Below are positions 40,804-52,215 of a stretch of DNA of 64,000 nucleotides, piece after piece. A program made the position numbers and the translations under genes. The notes below the pieces were generated by a model, which did not search any database, was not told the origin of the DNA, and was given only the letters and a program-made list of their open reading frames with translations. The stretch is from Pilaira anomala (lineage: Eukaryota; Mucoromycota; Mucoromycetes; Mucorales; Mucoraceae): the NCBI GenBank assembly GCA_025716855.1, contig JAIXMQ010000049.1:124001-188000 (forward strand), written 5' to 3'. Positions within the stretch are counted from its first letter, which is position 1. Each line of letters opens with the position of its first letter.

Positions 40804-43194
40804 ATGTTCAACAACAACAACAACACTACTACAAACAACACTACTACTGTTCCTGGTGGCATGCCTGGCGGTTTCTCTCAAGATCAAAATACCCAAGGAT
40901 TCAACACAACACATCAACCCAAGATTGTTGGTGGTCCTGAAAAGATCCAAGCTGGATTAAACCATGCTTTAGGTGATAACAATGGTAAAAAAAAAAAAAA
41001 AAAGGGACTTTGTTGAAAAAAAATATGTATATATATTAAACTTTTTTTTTAAAAAAAAAAAATAGTAAATAATAATAATGTCTCAGGTCAATCTTCCGGT
41101 TTAACCAGTAACAACAATGTACATACCTCTGGAAACCCCTTGACCTCTACAGATCATGGTAGCGGACTCAACAATCAACAATTGAATACAGATAACAATC
41201 ACTTTACACATTTAGGTGGTCTCACAACAAACGATCATCCTCCTCATCAAACGACTGGATCTAATCTTTCTGGTAATGAATCTCATCATCATGCTCGTGA
41301 CGCAGCTCTTGGTGCAGGTGCTGCAGGTCTTGCCAACAAGCATGAACTCGGTAGTAACCATAACAACAACACTACTACTACATCCAATCCTTTGACCGGT
41401 TCTCATCATCATGCCGGTGCTTCCTCTAACCCTTTAACTGGTGATCATCATACTAGCTCCAACCCTTTGAGCTCTTCTCAACATGTCGGTGGTTCTAACC
41501 CTATGGTCGGTTCTCATCATGTTGGAGGTTCTAACCCTATGGGCACTTCTAACCATCATGGCTCTGATCCTCTTACTGGTACTCATGGTAACGACTCCCA
41601 TAATGCTCGTAATGCTGCTCTTGGTGCAGGCGCCGCAGGTCTCGCTAAGCACGAATACGATAACCACCACAACGGTACTTCCTCTTACCCTTTAAATGGT
41701 GATCACCATACCTCAGGTTCCAACCCTTTGAATTCTTCTCAACATGTCGGTGGTTCTAACCCTATGACCGGTTCTCATCATGTTGGAGGTTCTAACCCTA
41801 TGGGTACTTCTAACCATCTCGGTGGCTCTAACCCTATGGGCACTTCTAACCATCATGGCTCTGATCCTCTTACTGGTACTCACGGTAACGACTCCCATAA
41901 TGCTCGTAATGCTGCTCTTGGTGCAGGCGCCGCAGGTCTCGCTAAGCATGAATACGATAACCACCACAACGGTACTTCCTCTAACCCTTTAACTGGTGAT
42001 CACCATACCGCAGGTTCCAACCCTTTGAATTCTTCATCTCACCATGCTGGCGTTAACCCTATGACTGGTTCTCAACATGTCGGTGGCTCTAATCCTATGG
42101 GCACTTCTAACCATCATGGCTCTGATCCTCTTCACGGTAACGATTCTCACAATGCTCGTAATGCTGCTCTTGGTGCAGGTGCCGCAGGTCTCGCTAAGCA
42201 CGAATATGATAACCACCATAACGGTACTTCCTCTAACCCTTTAACTGGTGATCACCATACCGCAGGTTCCAACCCTTTGAATTCTTCATCTCACCATGCT
42301 GGCGTTAACCCTATGACTGGTTCTCAACATGTCGGTGGTTCTAACCCTATGGGTACTTCTAACCATCTCAGTGGTGGCGCTAACCCTATGGGTACTTCTA
42401 ACCATCATGGCTCTGATCCTCTCCACGGTAACGATTCTCACAATGCTCGTAACGCAGCTCTTGGTGCAGGTGCCGCAGGTCTCGCTAAGCATGAATATGA
42501 TAACCACCATAACGGTACTGCTAACCCTGTCACTGGCGATCATCATACTACTAGCTCCAACCCTTTGAGTTCTTCTCATCATACTGGCGTTGACACTATG
42601 GCTGGTTCTCAACATGTAAGCTCCAACCCTATGGGACATGCTTCGGTCACTGGCGATCCTAACGAATCTCATCATGCCCGTAACGCAGCCCTTGGTGCAG
42701 GTGCCGCCGGACTTGCTAAGCATGAACATGATAAGCATAAGGGATCTCATTCTAGACGCTCTAGTGTCTCCAGTCGTTCCAGCCGCTCTTCTTCTGTCAG
42801 TAGTGATCATCATGGTCGTAACGCAGCCCTTGGTGTAGGTGCCGCCGGACTTGCTAAGCATGAACATGATAAGCATAAGGGGTCTCATTCTAGACGCTCT
42901 AGTGTCTCAAGCCGTTCCAGCCGCTCTTCTTCTGTCAGTAGTGATCATCATGGTCGTAACGCAGCCCTTGCTACTGGTGCAGCAGCAGGTGCAGCCGGTC
43001 TTGCTGGTCGTGAAGTGAAAGAACATCGTGAAGAGAAGAAGCTCCCTGATGGTGCTGATCATCATGATCAAGAACGTAAGCCTTTGAATACCGGTGGTGA
43101 TGCTCATCATGTTGCTGAACAACCTTTATTATATACTGATGGTGGTCTTACTGGAAAGCAACCCGTTGGAGAAATTAACTTTAAAAAGTTGTAA
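40804..43194 (+). CDS. His/Asn/Gly/Ser-rich tandem-repeat protein with glycine-zipper motifs
   Basis: Exon 1 (40804-40984) and exon 2 (41087-43194) give 762 aa. After an Asn/Thr-rich start, the body is built of repeats of about 80-110 residues, each with HARNAALGAGAAGLAKHE, an Asn/His segment (NHHNGTSSNPLTGDHHT) and several SNPMGTSNHHG-type short units. Near the C-terminus two almost identical units carry SRRSSVSSRSSRSSSVSSDH, an SR-like stretch. There is no signal peptide and no long membrane segment. The GAGAAGLA part may form a glycine zipper; the many histidines could bind metal or buffer pH. Function is unknown; a hydration or stress-protectant role is inference only. The repeats are also very similar at DNA level, so copy number may vary between strains. 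Confidence 0.78.
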
Positions 43195-43359
43195 ATAATT
43201 TATAAATAAATAAATAAATAAAAAAACTATAGAAATAAGTTTTTGTTTTTTAAAAAAAGAAAAAAATAATAATATAACTATACATTTTTTATTGTTACAA
43301 ATTGTGATTATGATGTGTTTAAATAGATATAATAAGAAAATTTCTAAAATAAAATGAAT

Positions 43360-45846
43360 CTATGCGTTTTTTAAATCGTTCATACGTTCTTGTAATTGTT
43401 CATAAGTGTTGGTATCATCAAAGATGTCACGAACTTTACCCATCAAACCCTTCAAGATAAGACGAGCTTGATAACGCCAATCAGCACAGACAGGTTCACC
43501 ATTTTCTTTCTTTTCACCCAAGTTTTCGTACATATCAACCGCTTCAAGAGCAACCGTAGCCACATCTTCAAACACAGTCACTTCAGTTTCAATACGAGGA
43601 TCATGCATGATAGATCGATACGCTTTGACAGAAGTATCAAGTGCATCGGTGTAACGCTTTTGCCATAAATAGAATTTAGCACAAATCATCCAGATGTCAG
43701 GTGAGTTGGTGATACGAGATAAGATGATATCTTCTAATAAACGTTGTACATGTTGAGAGAGACGAGCACCATCACGATCATGAGGATCTTTCCAGTTTTG
43801 AATCACGTTTTCTACAATCATACGTAAAACACCAATATCTACGGCTTCATCACGAGCCGTATCCCAACGAAGCTCCACTACACGTTGCATAGCGTAAATA
43901 GCATCAGCAAATTGACCAATATCTACAGCAGTGAATAACAAGTTTTGCCACATCTTCCAGCTATCGAATTTCACCTTGGTAGCATGTTTCAAAGCCAAGA
44001 AAGCATCGGTCTTTTTACCCATTTGAAGATAAATACTTGCTAAATTGTTCCAAGCTTCAGGTTGATCATCATCTAAAGCGACTACACGTTGGAAAGCACG
44101 AGCACCAATTTCCCATTTCTCTGCAAAGATAGAGGCGCAACCAAGAATATACCAAGAGCCTTCAAAGAGAGGATTGATCGAAAGGGCCTTTTGATAACAA
44201 TCGATGGCGGCCTCATAGTTTTGACGCTTGTATTCATACGAACCTAAACTACGCATAGCACGAGCATAATGATGGTTAGAGATCTCCCAAGATTTACGCC
44301 AATGATCTGGTTCAGCTTCAAGGTCACCCAAGATACACCAATATTTAGGAGAATTAGGATTCTTTTCCATGATTTTCTTCAAGATATCCTTTGCCTTTTG
44401 AGGTTGTTCAAGCATTTGGTAACAAGAGATGACATCTTCCCACATCTCAAGACGTTCAAAGATTTCGGCGGCGGATCGGAAGACACCTAAAGAAACAAAA
44501 CGACGACCTAATTCACGTTCCATCTCCCATTTACTAGGAATTAAAAGCTCATAAAAGTATGCAAGACGTTCTTCTACACCCGAGTCTTCTACCTTGACTT
44601 GATCTACCAGTGCTTGTAATTGAAGTGCAGAACGTTCAACCGTACGACTCTTGTTGGATTCAAGACGAGAGCGTAATAATAATGCCATCGTATGTACCAT
44701 CCAATTATTTGCGTTTTCGAGTACACGTGTAACATAAGGTACCATTTGTTCTGCAGTAATACCATGATCTGGGTTGGTGTTCTTCACGTTAAGACAAAAT
44801 GCGAGTAAAATACATTGATCAATGACATTTAAATTTCCATGACGTTTATCAGATTCTGTATCATTCTTTTCGTTTTCTGTAAATGCAATACGTTCTAAAA
44901 TAGTATCATCGTTTAAATCTAAAGTCTCAGGTCTTGGGGCTTCTTCATCATCATCATCAGCATCATCAGTTGTTGTTGTTGTTGTTGTTGGCTTGTTCTT
45001 CTTTTTACTTTCAGCTAAAACAACTAATTGAGAAACATCAAATGTTTGAAACTTGGTACGACGACCAAGAGAACCAGTTAAAGACCAAACAAAGCCTGAT
45101 GTCTTTTGAGCCGATTCCATATTTTCTAAAGCCTCTTTATCTTGTCCAAAGTAACTATAAATTAAACCATTTTCAAGTTGATAACGAATCTTGAGTTCTT
45201 CAAGTGATTCCGGATCGATTGTAGATGCGTTCTTTTCTAATGTTTCGTTTGTTTCTTTTGCCAAGTTGAAAATTTCGGTTTGAAGAGAGCCGGTGAATTC
45301 ATCTAATAATTGTTGTTGAATAAAGGTAGCACGCATAGACCAGAATGAACCGGTCAAGGTATTTTGATGTACTGCTTTTAATAAAGTACGTGCAATAACT
45401 AATAAACCAAGTTGTTGTGTAAGGTGGTATACTTCTTCACTATCTACTGAAAGTGAATTTAAACAAGCTGTATGAAGTTTGGGTTCAAAACTATCTTTAT
45501 CAAAAGAGAATAACTCGGATACTGAAAAAGATAATGTAGGTCCAGTCCAGTTGACTTGAATAAAAGAGTTCAAACAGGCGATACCAGTTGTAAGAATATG
45601 AAAACGAACGAGTTCATCGTTTCGATCAAGTTGTAAAAGTCGATTGTCTACCCAGCTTTGTAAGTCGCCTGAACTCTCTAAGGATGCAACAGACTCTTTG
45701 TCGAGGTTTTGGAAAACGAGGCTGTTCTTGATAACGTCTGCATATTTTCCTCCCAAGATATTAGTTACAATAGTATCAAACTCTTTATTTTCGAGTGCTG
45801 ACTTTTTGTTGAGAACGAGTGAAACTTCTGCTTGAGTAAAAGACAT
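43360..45846 (-). CDS. Tetratricopeptide repeat protein TTC27/Emw1 homologue
   Basis: A single-exon frame of 828 aa from ATG 45846. The N-terminal half is helical with the typical TTC27 layout; a low-complexity KKKNKPTTTTTTT and acidic insert sits near residue 300. TPR repeats occupy about 490-660, with HHYARAMRSLGSYEYKRQNY, AAIDCYQKALSINPLFEGSW, WEIGARAFQRVVALDDDQPE and AWNNLASIYLQMGKKTDAF. Yeast Emw1 is essential and linked to cell-wall integrity; human TTC27 has been linked to chaperone-assisted assembly of large protein complexes. The lack of introns is unusual in this intron-rich window. An AAGCCACC motif lies 87 bp upstream. Confidence 0.92.
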   Translation of the reverse strand: MSFTQAEVSLVLNKKSALENKEFDTIVTNILGGKYADVIKNSLVFQNLDKESVASLESSGDLQSWVDNRLLQLDRNDELVRFHILTTGIACLNSFIQVNWTGPTLSFSVSELFSFDKDSFEPKLHTACLNSLSVDSEEVYHLTQQLGLLVIARTLLKAVHQNTLTGSFWSMRATFIQQQLLDEFTGSLQTEIFNLAKETNETLEKNASTIDPESLEELKIRYQLENGLIYSYFGQDKEALENMESAQKTSGFVWSLTGSLGRRTKFQTFDVSQLVVLAESKKKNKPTTTTTTTDDADDDDEEAPRPETLDLNDDTILERIAFTENEKNDTESDKRHGNLNVIDQCILLAFCLNVKNTNPDHGITAEQMVPYVTRVLENANNWMVHTMALLLRSRLESNKSRTVERSALQLQALVDQVKVEDSGVEERLAYFYELLIPSKWEMERELGRRFVSLGVFRSAAEIFERLEMWEDVISCYQMLEQPQKAKDILKKIMEKNPNSPKYWCILGDLEAEPDHWRKSWEISNHHYARAMRSLGSYEYKRQNYEAAIDCYQKALSINPLFEGSWYILGCASIFAEKWEIGARAFQRVVALDDDQPEAWNNLASIYLQMGKKTDAFLALKHATKVKFDSWKMWQNLLFTAVDIGQFADAIYAMQRVVELRWDTARDEAVDIGVLRMIVENVIQNWKDPHDRDGARLSQHVQRLLEDIILSRITNSPDIWMICAKFYLWQKRYTDALDTSVKAYRSIMHDPRIETEVTVFEDVATVALEAVDMYENLGEKKENGEPVCADWRYQARLILKGLMGKVRDIFDDTNTYEQLQERMNDLKNA

Positions 45847-47315
45847 GGTGAATAAAGTTAAAGAGCTGTTAACTTCAAGGCTTTTTTTTATTTTGTATGC
45901 AAAAAAAAAAAAAAAAAAAAAAAATTAAAAATAAGCCACCATAAATTCTATTTGTAAGGCAATGGAATTGAATGGAAACAAATACCTGAGTTCTATACAA
46001 GTTGGATGACAGGCCTTGTTCGAGATTTTTTTTGTATTATTAATTATCTTTGGACTGTTCCTGAAGCCATCATTTGAACTAAGCTGTTACTTATGAGAAA
46101 AAAAAAATTCTGTTAAATATTTCAGTTCTTTTTACACTTTTAGTAGAGCAAGTTAAAGTAATCACATACATATACCGTACCCGCTCTATTTAAGGCTGCA
46201 AAAAATTTCAGACTTCTGTGGCCTTAAAACTAAATATATAGCCAAGCAAATTGCGGCCTTAAATCGGAAACAACGGCCTTAAATCGAACGGCCAATATTT
46301 ATCACATCATATTTATTTGAAACCAATATAATTGACAAATGTCAAAAAAGCAATAATTTAAATTATTAGAGAAAAAAAAATTAGGATACTTTTAGTCAAA
46401 GGATAAGTAATTCTACCTTATAGAGCCAAGTAGAACCATTGTTAGATTACAAAAAAAAAGGAGGAGTTGCCCAATAATTCATTTTAAGTAGAATTATAAT
46501 GCCATTGTTACACTGGTATGATTTTTTTTCCCAGTTACAGACCACGCTTTTTCTTTTTTTTTTTTTACAGGAATTTTAAGTACTTGTTGATATTCAATTG
46601 GTTACCAATTCATTTTTTTAATCTGATAAAAAACTAGTTTTTATATCAACTTGAACGGACAAATATTCCCCCCTTTCTCTTTTTGTAACTCAATCGATCG
46701 ACGTTGTGTGTGTGTTTTAGGCAAGAAGTAAATAGATTAGCCCGTAGTTAAAAAGAAACGTTGTTTGCTTCTTTTTTTTTTAAAGATAAACACAATAACA
46801 AGTCAAAACCGGGTTTAATAAAGATTGGGTGACTATTGTATCACATCTGAGTAATGTTTATTGACTAAAAACGTTTACATTTCTCATTTTTCTCTCATTA
46901 CTTTTTTCTTTTCTTTTTTTTTTTTTAGCGCTGTTTGTACTCAATTTCAAGATAGAATCGTAATTAAAAAGTGTAAAACAGGGGTATTCGTTATTTACTT
47001 ACGAAAAAGAGCATTGATAATACTATAGTAGAACTACAAGCGTTTGATTCTATTAGAGAACAAAAAACAAGAAGAATTTAATTATTCATTTCTTTTTTAT
47101 GCGAAAATACATTTTAATTGACTTTTGAGAAAAGGTAGTGCAAATCATCTTGAACGCGATTTTAAAAACCCAAAAAAAAAAAAAAAAAAAAAAAACTCTT
47201 GTGTACTCCGCAAAAAACCAACATTTCCCTTTTTTAAAAATAAATACTTGTTATGGTCTTTAATTCTTTTTCTCTCTTTCTTTCTTTTTCTTTTTATTTC
47301 TTTTAAAAAAAAACT
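45847..47315. other. Intergenic region of about 1.5 kb, divergent promoters, no gene seen
   Basis: AT-rich spacer between two divergent genes with long A/T runs and an AAGCCACC motif at 45933-45940. A local direct repeat (GGCCTTAAA/GGCCTTAAATCG) occurs near 46221-46290. No convincing coding frame. Confidence 0.5.
45933..45940 (-). promoter_or_regulatory. AAGCCACC/GGTGGCTT motif upstream of TTC27 homologue
   Basis: The 8-mer lies 87 bp before the TTC27 start; on the coding strand it reads GGTGGCTT. The same 8-mer occurs in the promoters of RPS27A (twice) and RPS29. Its core GGTGGC resembles the yeast PACE element. Confidence 0.4.
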
Positions 47316-48945
47316 ATGGTCAAAGAAGCGGATCAAAAGCGTATCGTAAGGGTTGCTTTTACAGCACTCTTAATCGATTTATTTGCTTTCACTATCATTC
47401 TTCCACTTTTCCCTCGACTCTTGAATTATTATCAAAGTGAAGAAATTGGTAATAAGGTAAAGTATATACATATATAAAAAGAGATACATGTATTCATATC
47501 TAGATAAATAGACTTCTATTCTTGGATATACACTTCAAGTGTTGGAACAATTTAAACACTTGATCGTAACAAACCAACGTCCTTCAGTCAAAAGTGGTTA
47601 TGTCGATAAATGGGATACAGTGTTATTAGGCGGATTAATTGGATCCTTGTTCTCTTTACTTCAATTTATTATTTCTCCCATCATTGGACGTGCCAGTGAT
47701 AGATTAGGACGTCGTAAGGTTTTAATGTATACAATGGTAAAGTGTGTTTTTACTATAAAAGAGAGGGTTAGCATATTTGAACTAACGTTATACATGTAGA
47801 TTGGTAATATTTTATCTACTTTTGTCTGGTTATTTTCAAGTTCATTCAATCTCTTCTTACTTTCTCGCATTATCGGTGGTTTAAGTGAAGGAAATGTACA
47901 ATTAACTACCGCAATTATTTCTGATGTAACGACACCTGAAAAAAGATCAAGAAGTTTGGTAAAGTTTATCCTTAAAGAAGAAGAAGAAAAAAAAACAAAT
48001 CACTGATTTAAAAAATAGGCACTTGTAGGTATTGCATTTGCAACTGCATTTACAATTGGTCCTGCTATTGGCGCCTGGTTCGCGTCTATTGATTTATCTT
48101 TATTGTGTCCTTCTCTTGTCAAGTATGGTATTTATCCTTATTCCATGGCCGCATTTGTTGGCTTGGTTTTATTGGTCATTGAAACTGCATACCTTTACGT
48201 TGCTTTACCCGAGACGATTCATTTCCGTAAGGAGGTAGAAGCTGCTGCTGCTGCTGCTGCTTCTACTGCTAGTGGTACCGAACAAATTCAAAAAGAGCCT
48301 GTGACTTTGCAAGCAATCTATAAAAGACTTTTGGATCTTGGCTACTTGAAAAAACTCATGCTCGCATTTTCCTTTTTATTCTCTGGTATGGAATTCACCT
48401 TAGTCTTTTTAACCTTTGATATTTTGGATTATACACATATGCAACAAGGTAAATTGTTGGGATATATGGGTATTGTATCTGCTTTAATTCAAGGCGGTTA
48501 TGTAAGACGTAAGGTACAAACAGTAAGTGAAAAGGTGATTATTGTTCAAGGTATGATTGCATGTGCTGCTGGCCTTTACTGTTTATCCAGCACCGTAGAT
48601 TCTGCTTATGCTTCTTATTGGCTTTACGCTGGTGTCACTTGTCTTGCGTTTACATCTGGTACAGTTGTAAATTGTTTAACTAGTCTTGCAAGTCTTCAGT
48701 GCCATGATGATTCAGATAAAAGCGATCCTTTGTCTAAAGGACGTGCATTAGGTGAGTTCCGTAGTTTCGGTCAACTTGGTAGAGCTTTTGGTCCTATCTT
48801 TGCAAGTGGCGCTTACTGGATTTTTGGTCCTGGTCCATGTTATGGTATTGGTGCTGTTATTATGGTAGCTACAATTTGGATTACTGTACTTATTGCACCT
48901 AACAGAAGAATCAGAAGAATCAGACAAGTCAAGAAAACACAATAG
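47316..48945 (+). CDS. MFS transporter, MFSD10/TETRAN-like
   Basis: Four exons (47316-47456, 47512-47736, 47800-47958, 48019-48945) give 483 aa with about 12 hydrophobic helices. The first helix reads [20 protein letters not shown]; the loop 2-3 motif is [14 protein letters not shown]. The strongest link to MFSD10 is the stretch [20 protein letters not shown] followed by [15 protein letters not shown], and the [20 protein letters not shown] helix near the end. An alanine run (codons near 245) interrupts the central loop. Human MFSD10 is an organic-anion/drug exporter-like protein of intracellular membranes; the fungal substrate is unknown. Confidence 0.88.
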
Positions 48946-49170
48946 TTTTTTTTTATATATATACTCAAATTAATCAAAATAAATAAAAAGAAATTGTAAA
49001 TAGTAATTTAAATTATGATTTTTTATTTTATTTTTAAGGAAATAAAAAGGTAAGGTAGTAAAAAGATTAAGTAGATTATTTACAGTAATAAAAAAAAATA
49101 TCATTGTTTAATGAAACTATTGGAACTAGATTAAATAATGAGTATATCAGTTGTGTTTTGTTTTATTTTT

Positions 49171-50199
49171 TTATATTAGTAGACTTACATAGTTACTTGG
49201 GACAATACCAGTAGAACCATCCCTCTTGCGTGCTTGCCACCAGTTACCTCGTTTATCCAAGATATCAAGAACTTCGTTCTTGGAAAAGGAGAGTTCATTG
49301 GGATCATCGGGACTACCTTGGTCTATAAGAAACAATAAACATGAGCATAAAATTTGTATTTTCACTCAATATACACTTTTTTTTTGTAACTTACAATCAT
49401 GTAAAGCAGTAGCTTGCTCAACGCGATCATTAAGTGATGTGTCATCACCAACGTCTTGTTCTTCATCATGACGGGGAGGTAAAGGTGAGTTTGGATTCTT
49501 TCTGCTATGATAGTTATTATGGTTGGTGTCATGATTAGGACGAACGCTATTAGAGATTTTGCGAGTGAAGTTTGCACTAGAAACACCTACAGAACTATTC
49601 TTGAAGTTTCTAGGACCATCTCTTGTGAACCAAGAACCTTCAGGCGAAGTTAAACAGATAGTCCAAATAAACTATGATGATTTATGTGTGTGAGTTATAT
49701 GTCTCGGGGAATATATCATCTAAAACTTACTTGTACGATAATTAACATGATAGCACCTGCAGTAGCAGCTCTGGCACCTGGATCATCGTTTCTATCCAAA
49801 GTCCATTGAACGAGCCAAGTCAAATAAACGAGACTGACAGCCATAATGATATAAATCTAGTATATATACAATGTGTGTGTGAATGAATTGATCGAGTTAG
49901 TCGTCTTTTTTTTGAAAAAAAAAAATTACCAGCTTTTGGTAGTCATAAAACTTGTTTATGCCAAGCATGACTATTGTTCCCAAAACAAAAACGAGTTCGA
50001 AAATAATAATCCACCATGGGACACCGTGAAATTGAGCAACACAAGCGCCGACAAAGAGAATTAACCATGCACACTTTTAATAAATAAGGTTAATTTTAGA
50101 TATCAATAAAGGAAAAAAAAGGCTTTCTTATCATACCGCCGTAAGGATTGAGGTGACAAGAATCGTTGGACTCGATAAGTTATAATGTGTTTCGTCCAT
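49171..50199 (-). CDS. SHO1: High-osmolarity signalling membrane protein Sho1
   Basis: Five exons on the minus strand (50137-50199, 49930-50073, 49856-49731, 49395-49671, 49171-49322) give 253 aa. Four membrane helices fill the N-terminal half ([54 protein letters not shown]), then a cytoplasmic linker and a C-terminal SH3 domain with [29 protein letters not shown] and IVPSNYV. This is exactly the Sho1 plan. Sho1 is a plasma-membrane osmosensor that binds the MAPKK Pbs2 through its SH3 domain in the HOG pathway. The protein is a little shorter than yeast Sho1 (367 aa), mainly in the linker. Confidence 0.93.
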
Positions 50200-50639
50200 A
50201 GTATCCGGAATAAAATTGAGTAAAAAAAAAATTGGAGGGAAAACAAGTTTGAACAAACAAACAAATGTAAATTTTGCTTTTAAGCGATTGAAAATGACAT
50301 GGGGGTTCAGTAGGAGAAACAAGAGGTATAACATCATCATGATATTCTTTTTTTATTCCAGTTGTATTCTCTCTAACATGTGTAGCCCTTTTTTTTTTTA
50401 AAAAAAAAAAAGTTTTGTTTTCAAAGATTGTATTTTTACTTTCTCTTTACTCGCTGATTTTTATACTCAATTTTGATATGAATGGCTAAAGAAGCGTCAA
50501 TAAAATTTAATTAAACAACTTTTAAGCGATTCAACAAGCTATTTTAGTATGTTTTAAATATCTATGAAACAATTATAGACCCCAAATATGTAATTGGTTT
50601 TACAAAAAGTAATATGAGTACATAAAAAAAAAAAGAGTG
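50200..50639. other. Intergenic region upstream of Sho1, no gene seen
   Basis: AT-rich spacer that should hold the Sho1 promoter (minus strand) and then runs into repeat block 2. Nothing else recognised. Confidence 0.5.
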
Positions 50640-52215
50640 AGCCATTTAACGTCACCCACCACACATTTTTTTTCCCCATTCACCCAGTTTCTTTTTAAAA
50701 AAAAATCCCCGAGATCTTTTAAACTACCATCGAACTACGGTGGCAAAGTCCCTACTCTATGCTACGTGTTTACTGACCTTAATTAATTTTTTTAATAAAG
50801 AAAAGAGGGTACTCTAATCCAGATTTTTTTTTTTTTTTTTTGAGAGAAAGAAGCTCTCGGCCAATCAAATTGTTTAAAAAAGGGGGAAAAGTGTATTTTT
50901 AGGCAAAAATCAGCCAGTCCCCTATGGATTTTTTCAAGATTCAGAAATATCCATACATCTTTACATTAAAAAGGTTTTAAAGCTAGGCTTTTTAAAGATA
51001 TATGTAGAATTTTACGCTCTTTTTAATGATGCAAAAGGCAAAGTAAAATAGTAACAAATATTAATAGGTATTATGAAAAAATAATATACAGTTTTTGTTA
51101 GGGTAAGTATATTTTCTACATAAATAATAATAATTCTGGATCAATAGAAAGATGCGCCTTCAAATTCTATATCGATTGTATATTATATTGTATAATAGAA
51201 TAGGTGAAATAAAAGACTTTAATTTGAAAAGAAAGAAAATTGGACCCAAATCTCAAATAGAAGCTGTGCTTTCTCGCAATGACTATTAAACTTTATAATT
51301 ACGCTACTTTGATTTTTACATCATTCGAAAGAGCGTCAAATTCTACCTTAGACATCAATAAAAAGCTAAGCTTTAAAACCATTTAAATACAAAGATATAT
51401 CTGCATTTCTAATTTTTAATTTTTTTAAGCTGTGAAAAAAATTCCATTTTTTAGAAAAATTTGCTAGTCCCCCCCCCTATGGATTTTTTCAAAAATCAGA
51501 AATGTGAATATATCTTTACATTGAATTTTTTTTAACGCTTGTTATTTTAACGGTAAATACAGAATTTTGCACTCTTTCGAATGATGTAAAAATCAAAATA
51601 TAATAATTACAGATATTAATGGTTATTGTCAGAAACAGAAATAAAGTTTTTATTAGGGCATGTATATTTTTTGTTTCTAATAATATAAATCAAATTATAT
51701 ATAAAGATGCGCCTTCAAATTCTGCACTTTCTGTATATCATATTGCCTAATGAAATAGTTGATTTAGAGAGACGTTACTTTGACAAGAAGATATTTTTTG
51801 TAAAAATTTCAATTTCTGGGACCGAAAAACGAGGTGTATATAGACCATGCTACATGCACTCTCCATTTGTAGTGCATGTAAGGAAAACAGTTTTTGTTAG
51901 AGAAAGTATATTTTTTACTTATAAAAAAATATTTCTTTATATACAATTAGTTTCCCATCAAATTTTAGGATTTTCTGGATATAGTATTGTATAATAGAAT
52001 AGTTAATATTGAAGGACTTTACTTTGACATGAAAGATTTCCAGGGCTTAAATTTGGAGTGTGTGTAGTCTATTATTCGGGTGTTTATAGGGGATGACCTT
52101 TTACCATTCTTTTTTTTTTTTTGTGAGAATGACCATACTTGAGATCTTAACACCAACTTTTCGATTAAATTAGTTATCTTAAAATAAAAAAAAAAAAGAA
52201 GCTATTGATAGAATA

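Noticed and set aside
41395..42620. CRISPR-like array
   Set aside because: The repeats are in-frame protein-coding units of variable length in a eukaryotic gene.
42286..42888. Long antisense frames under the His-rich repeat gene
   Set aside because: They are shadows produced by the repetitive codon usage of the sense gene.
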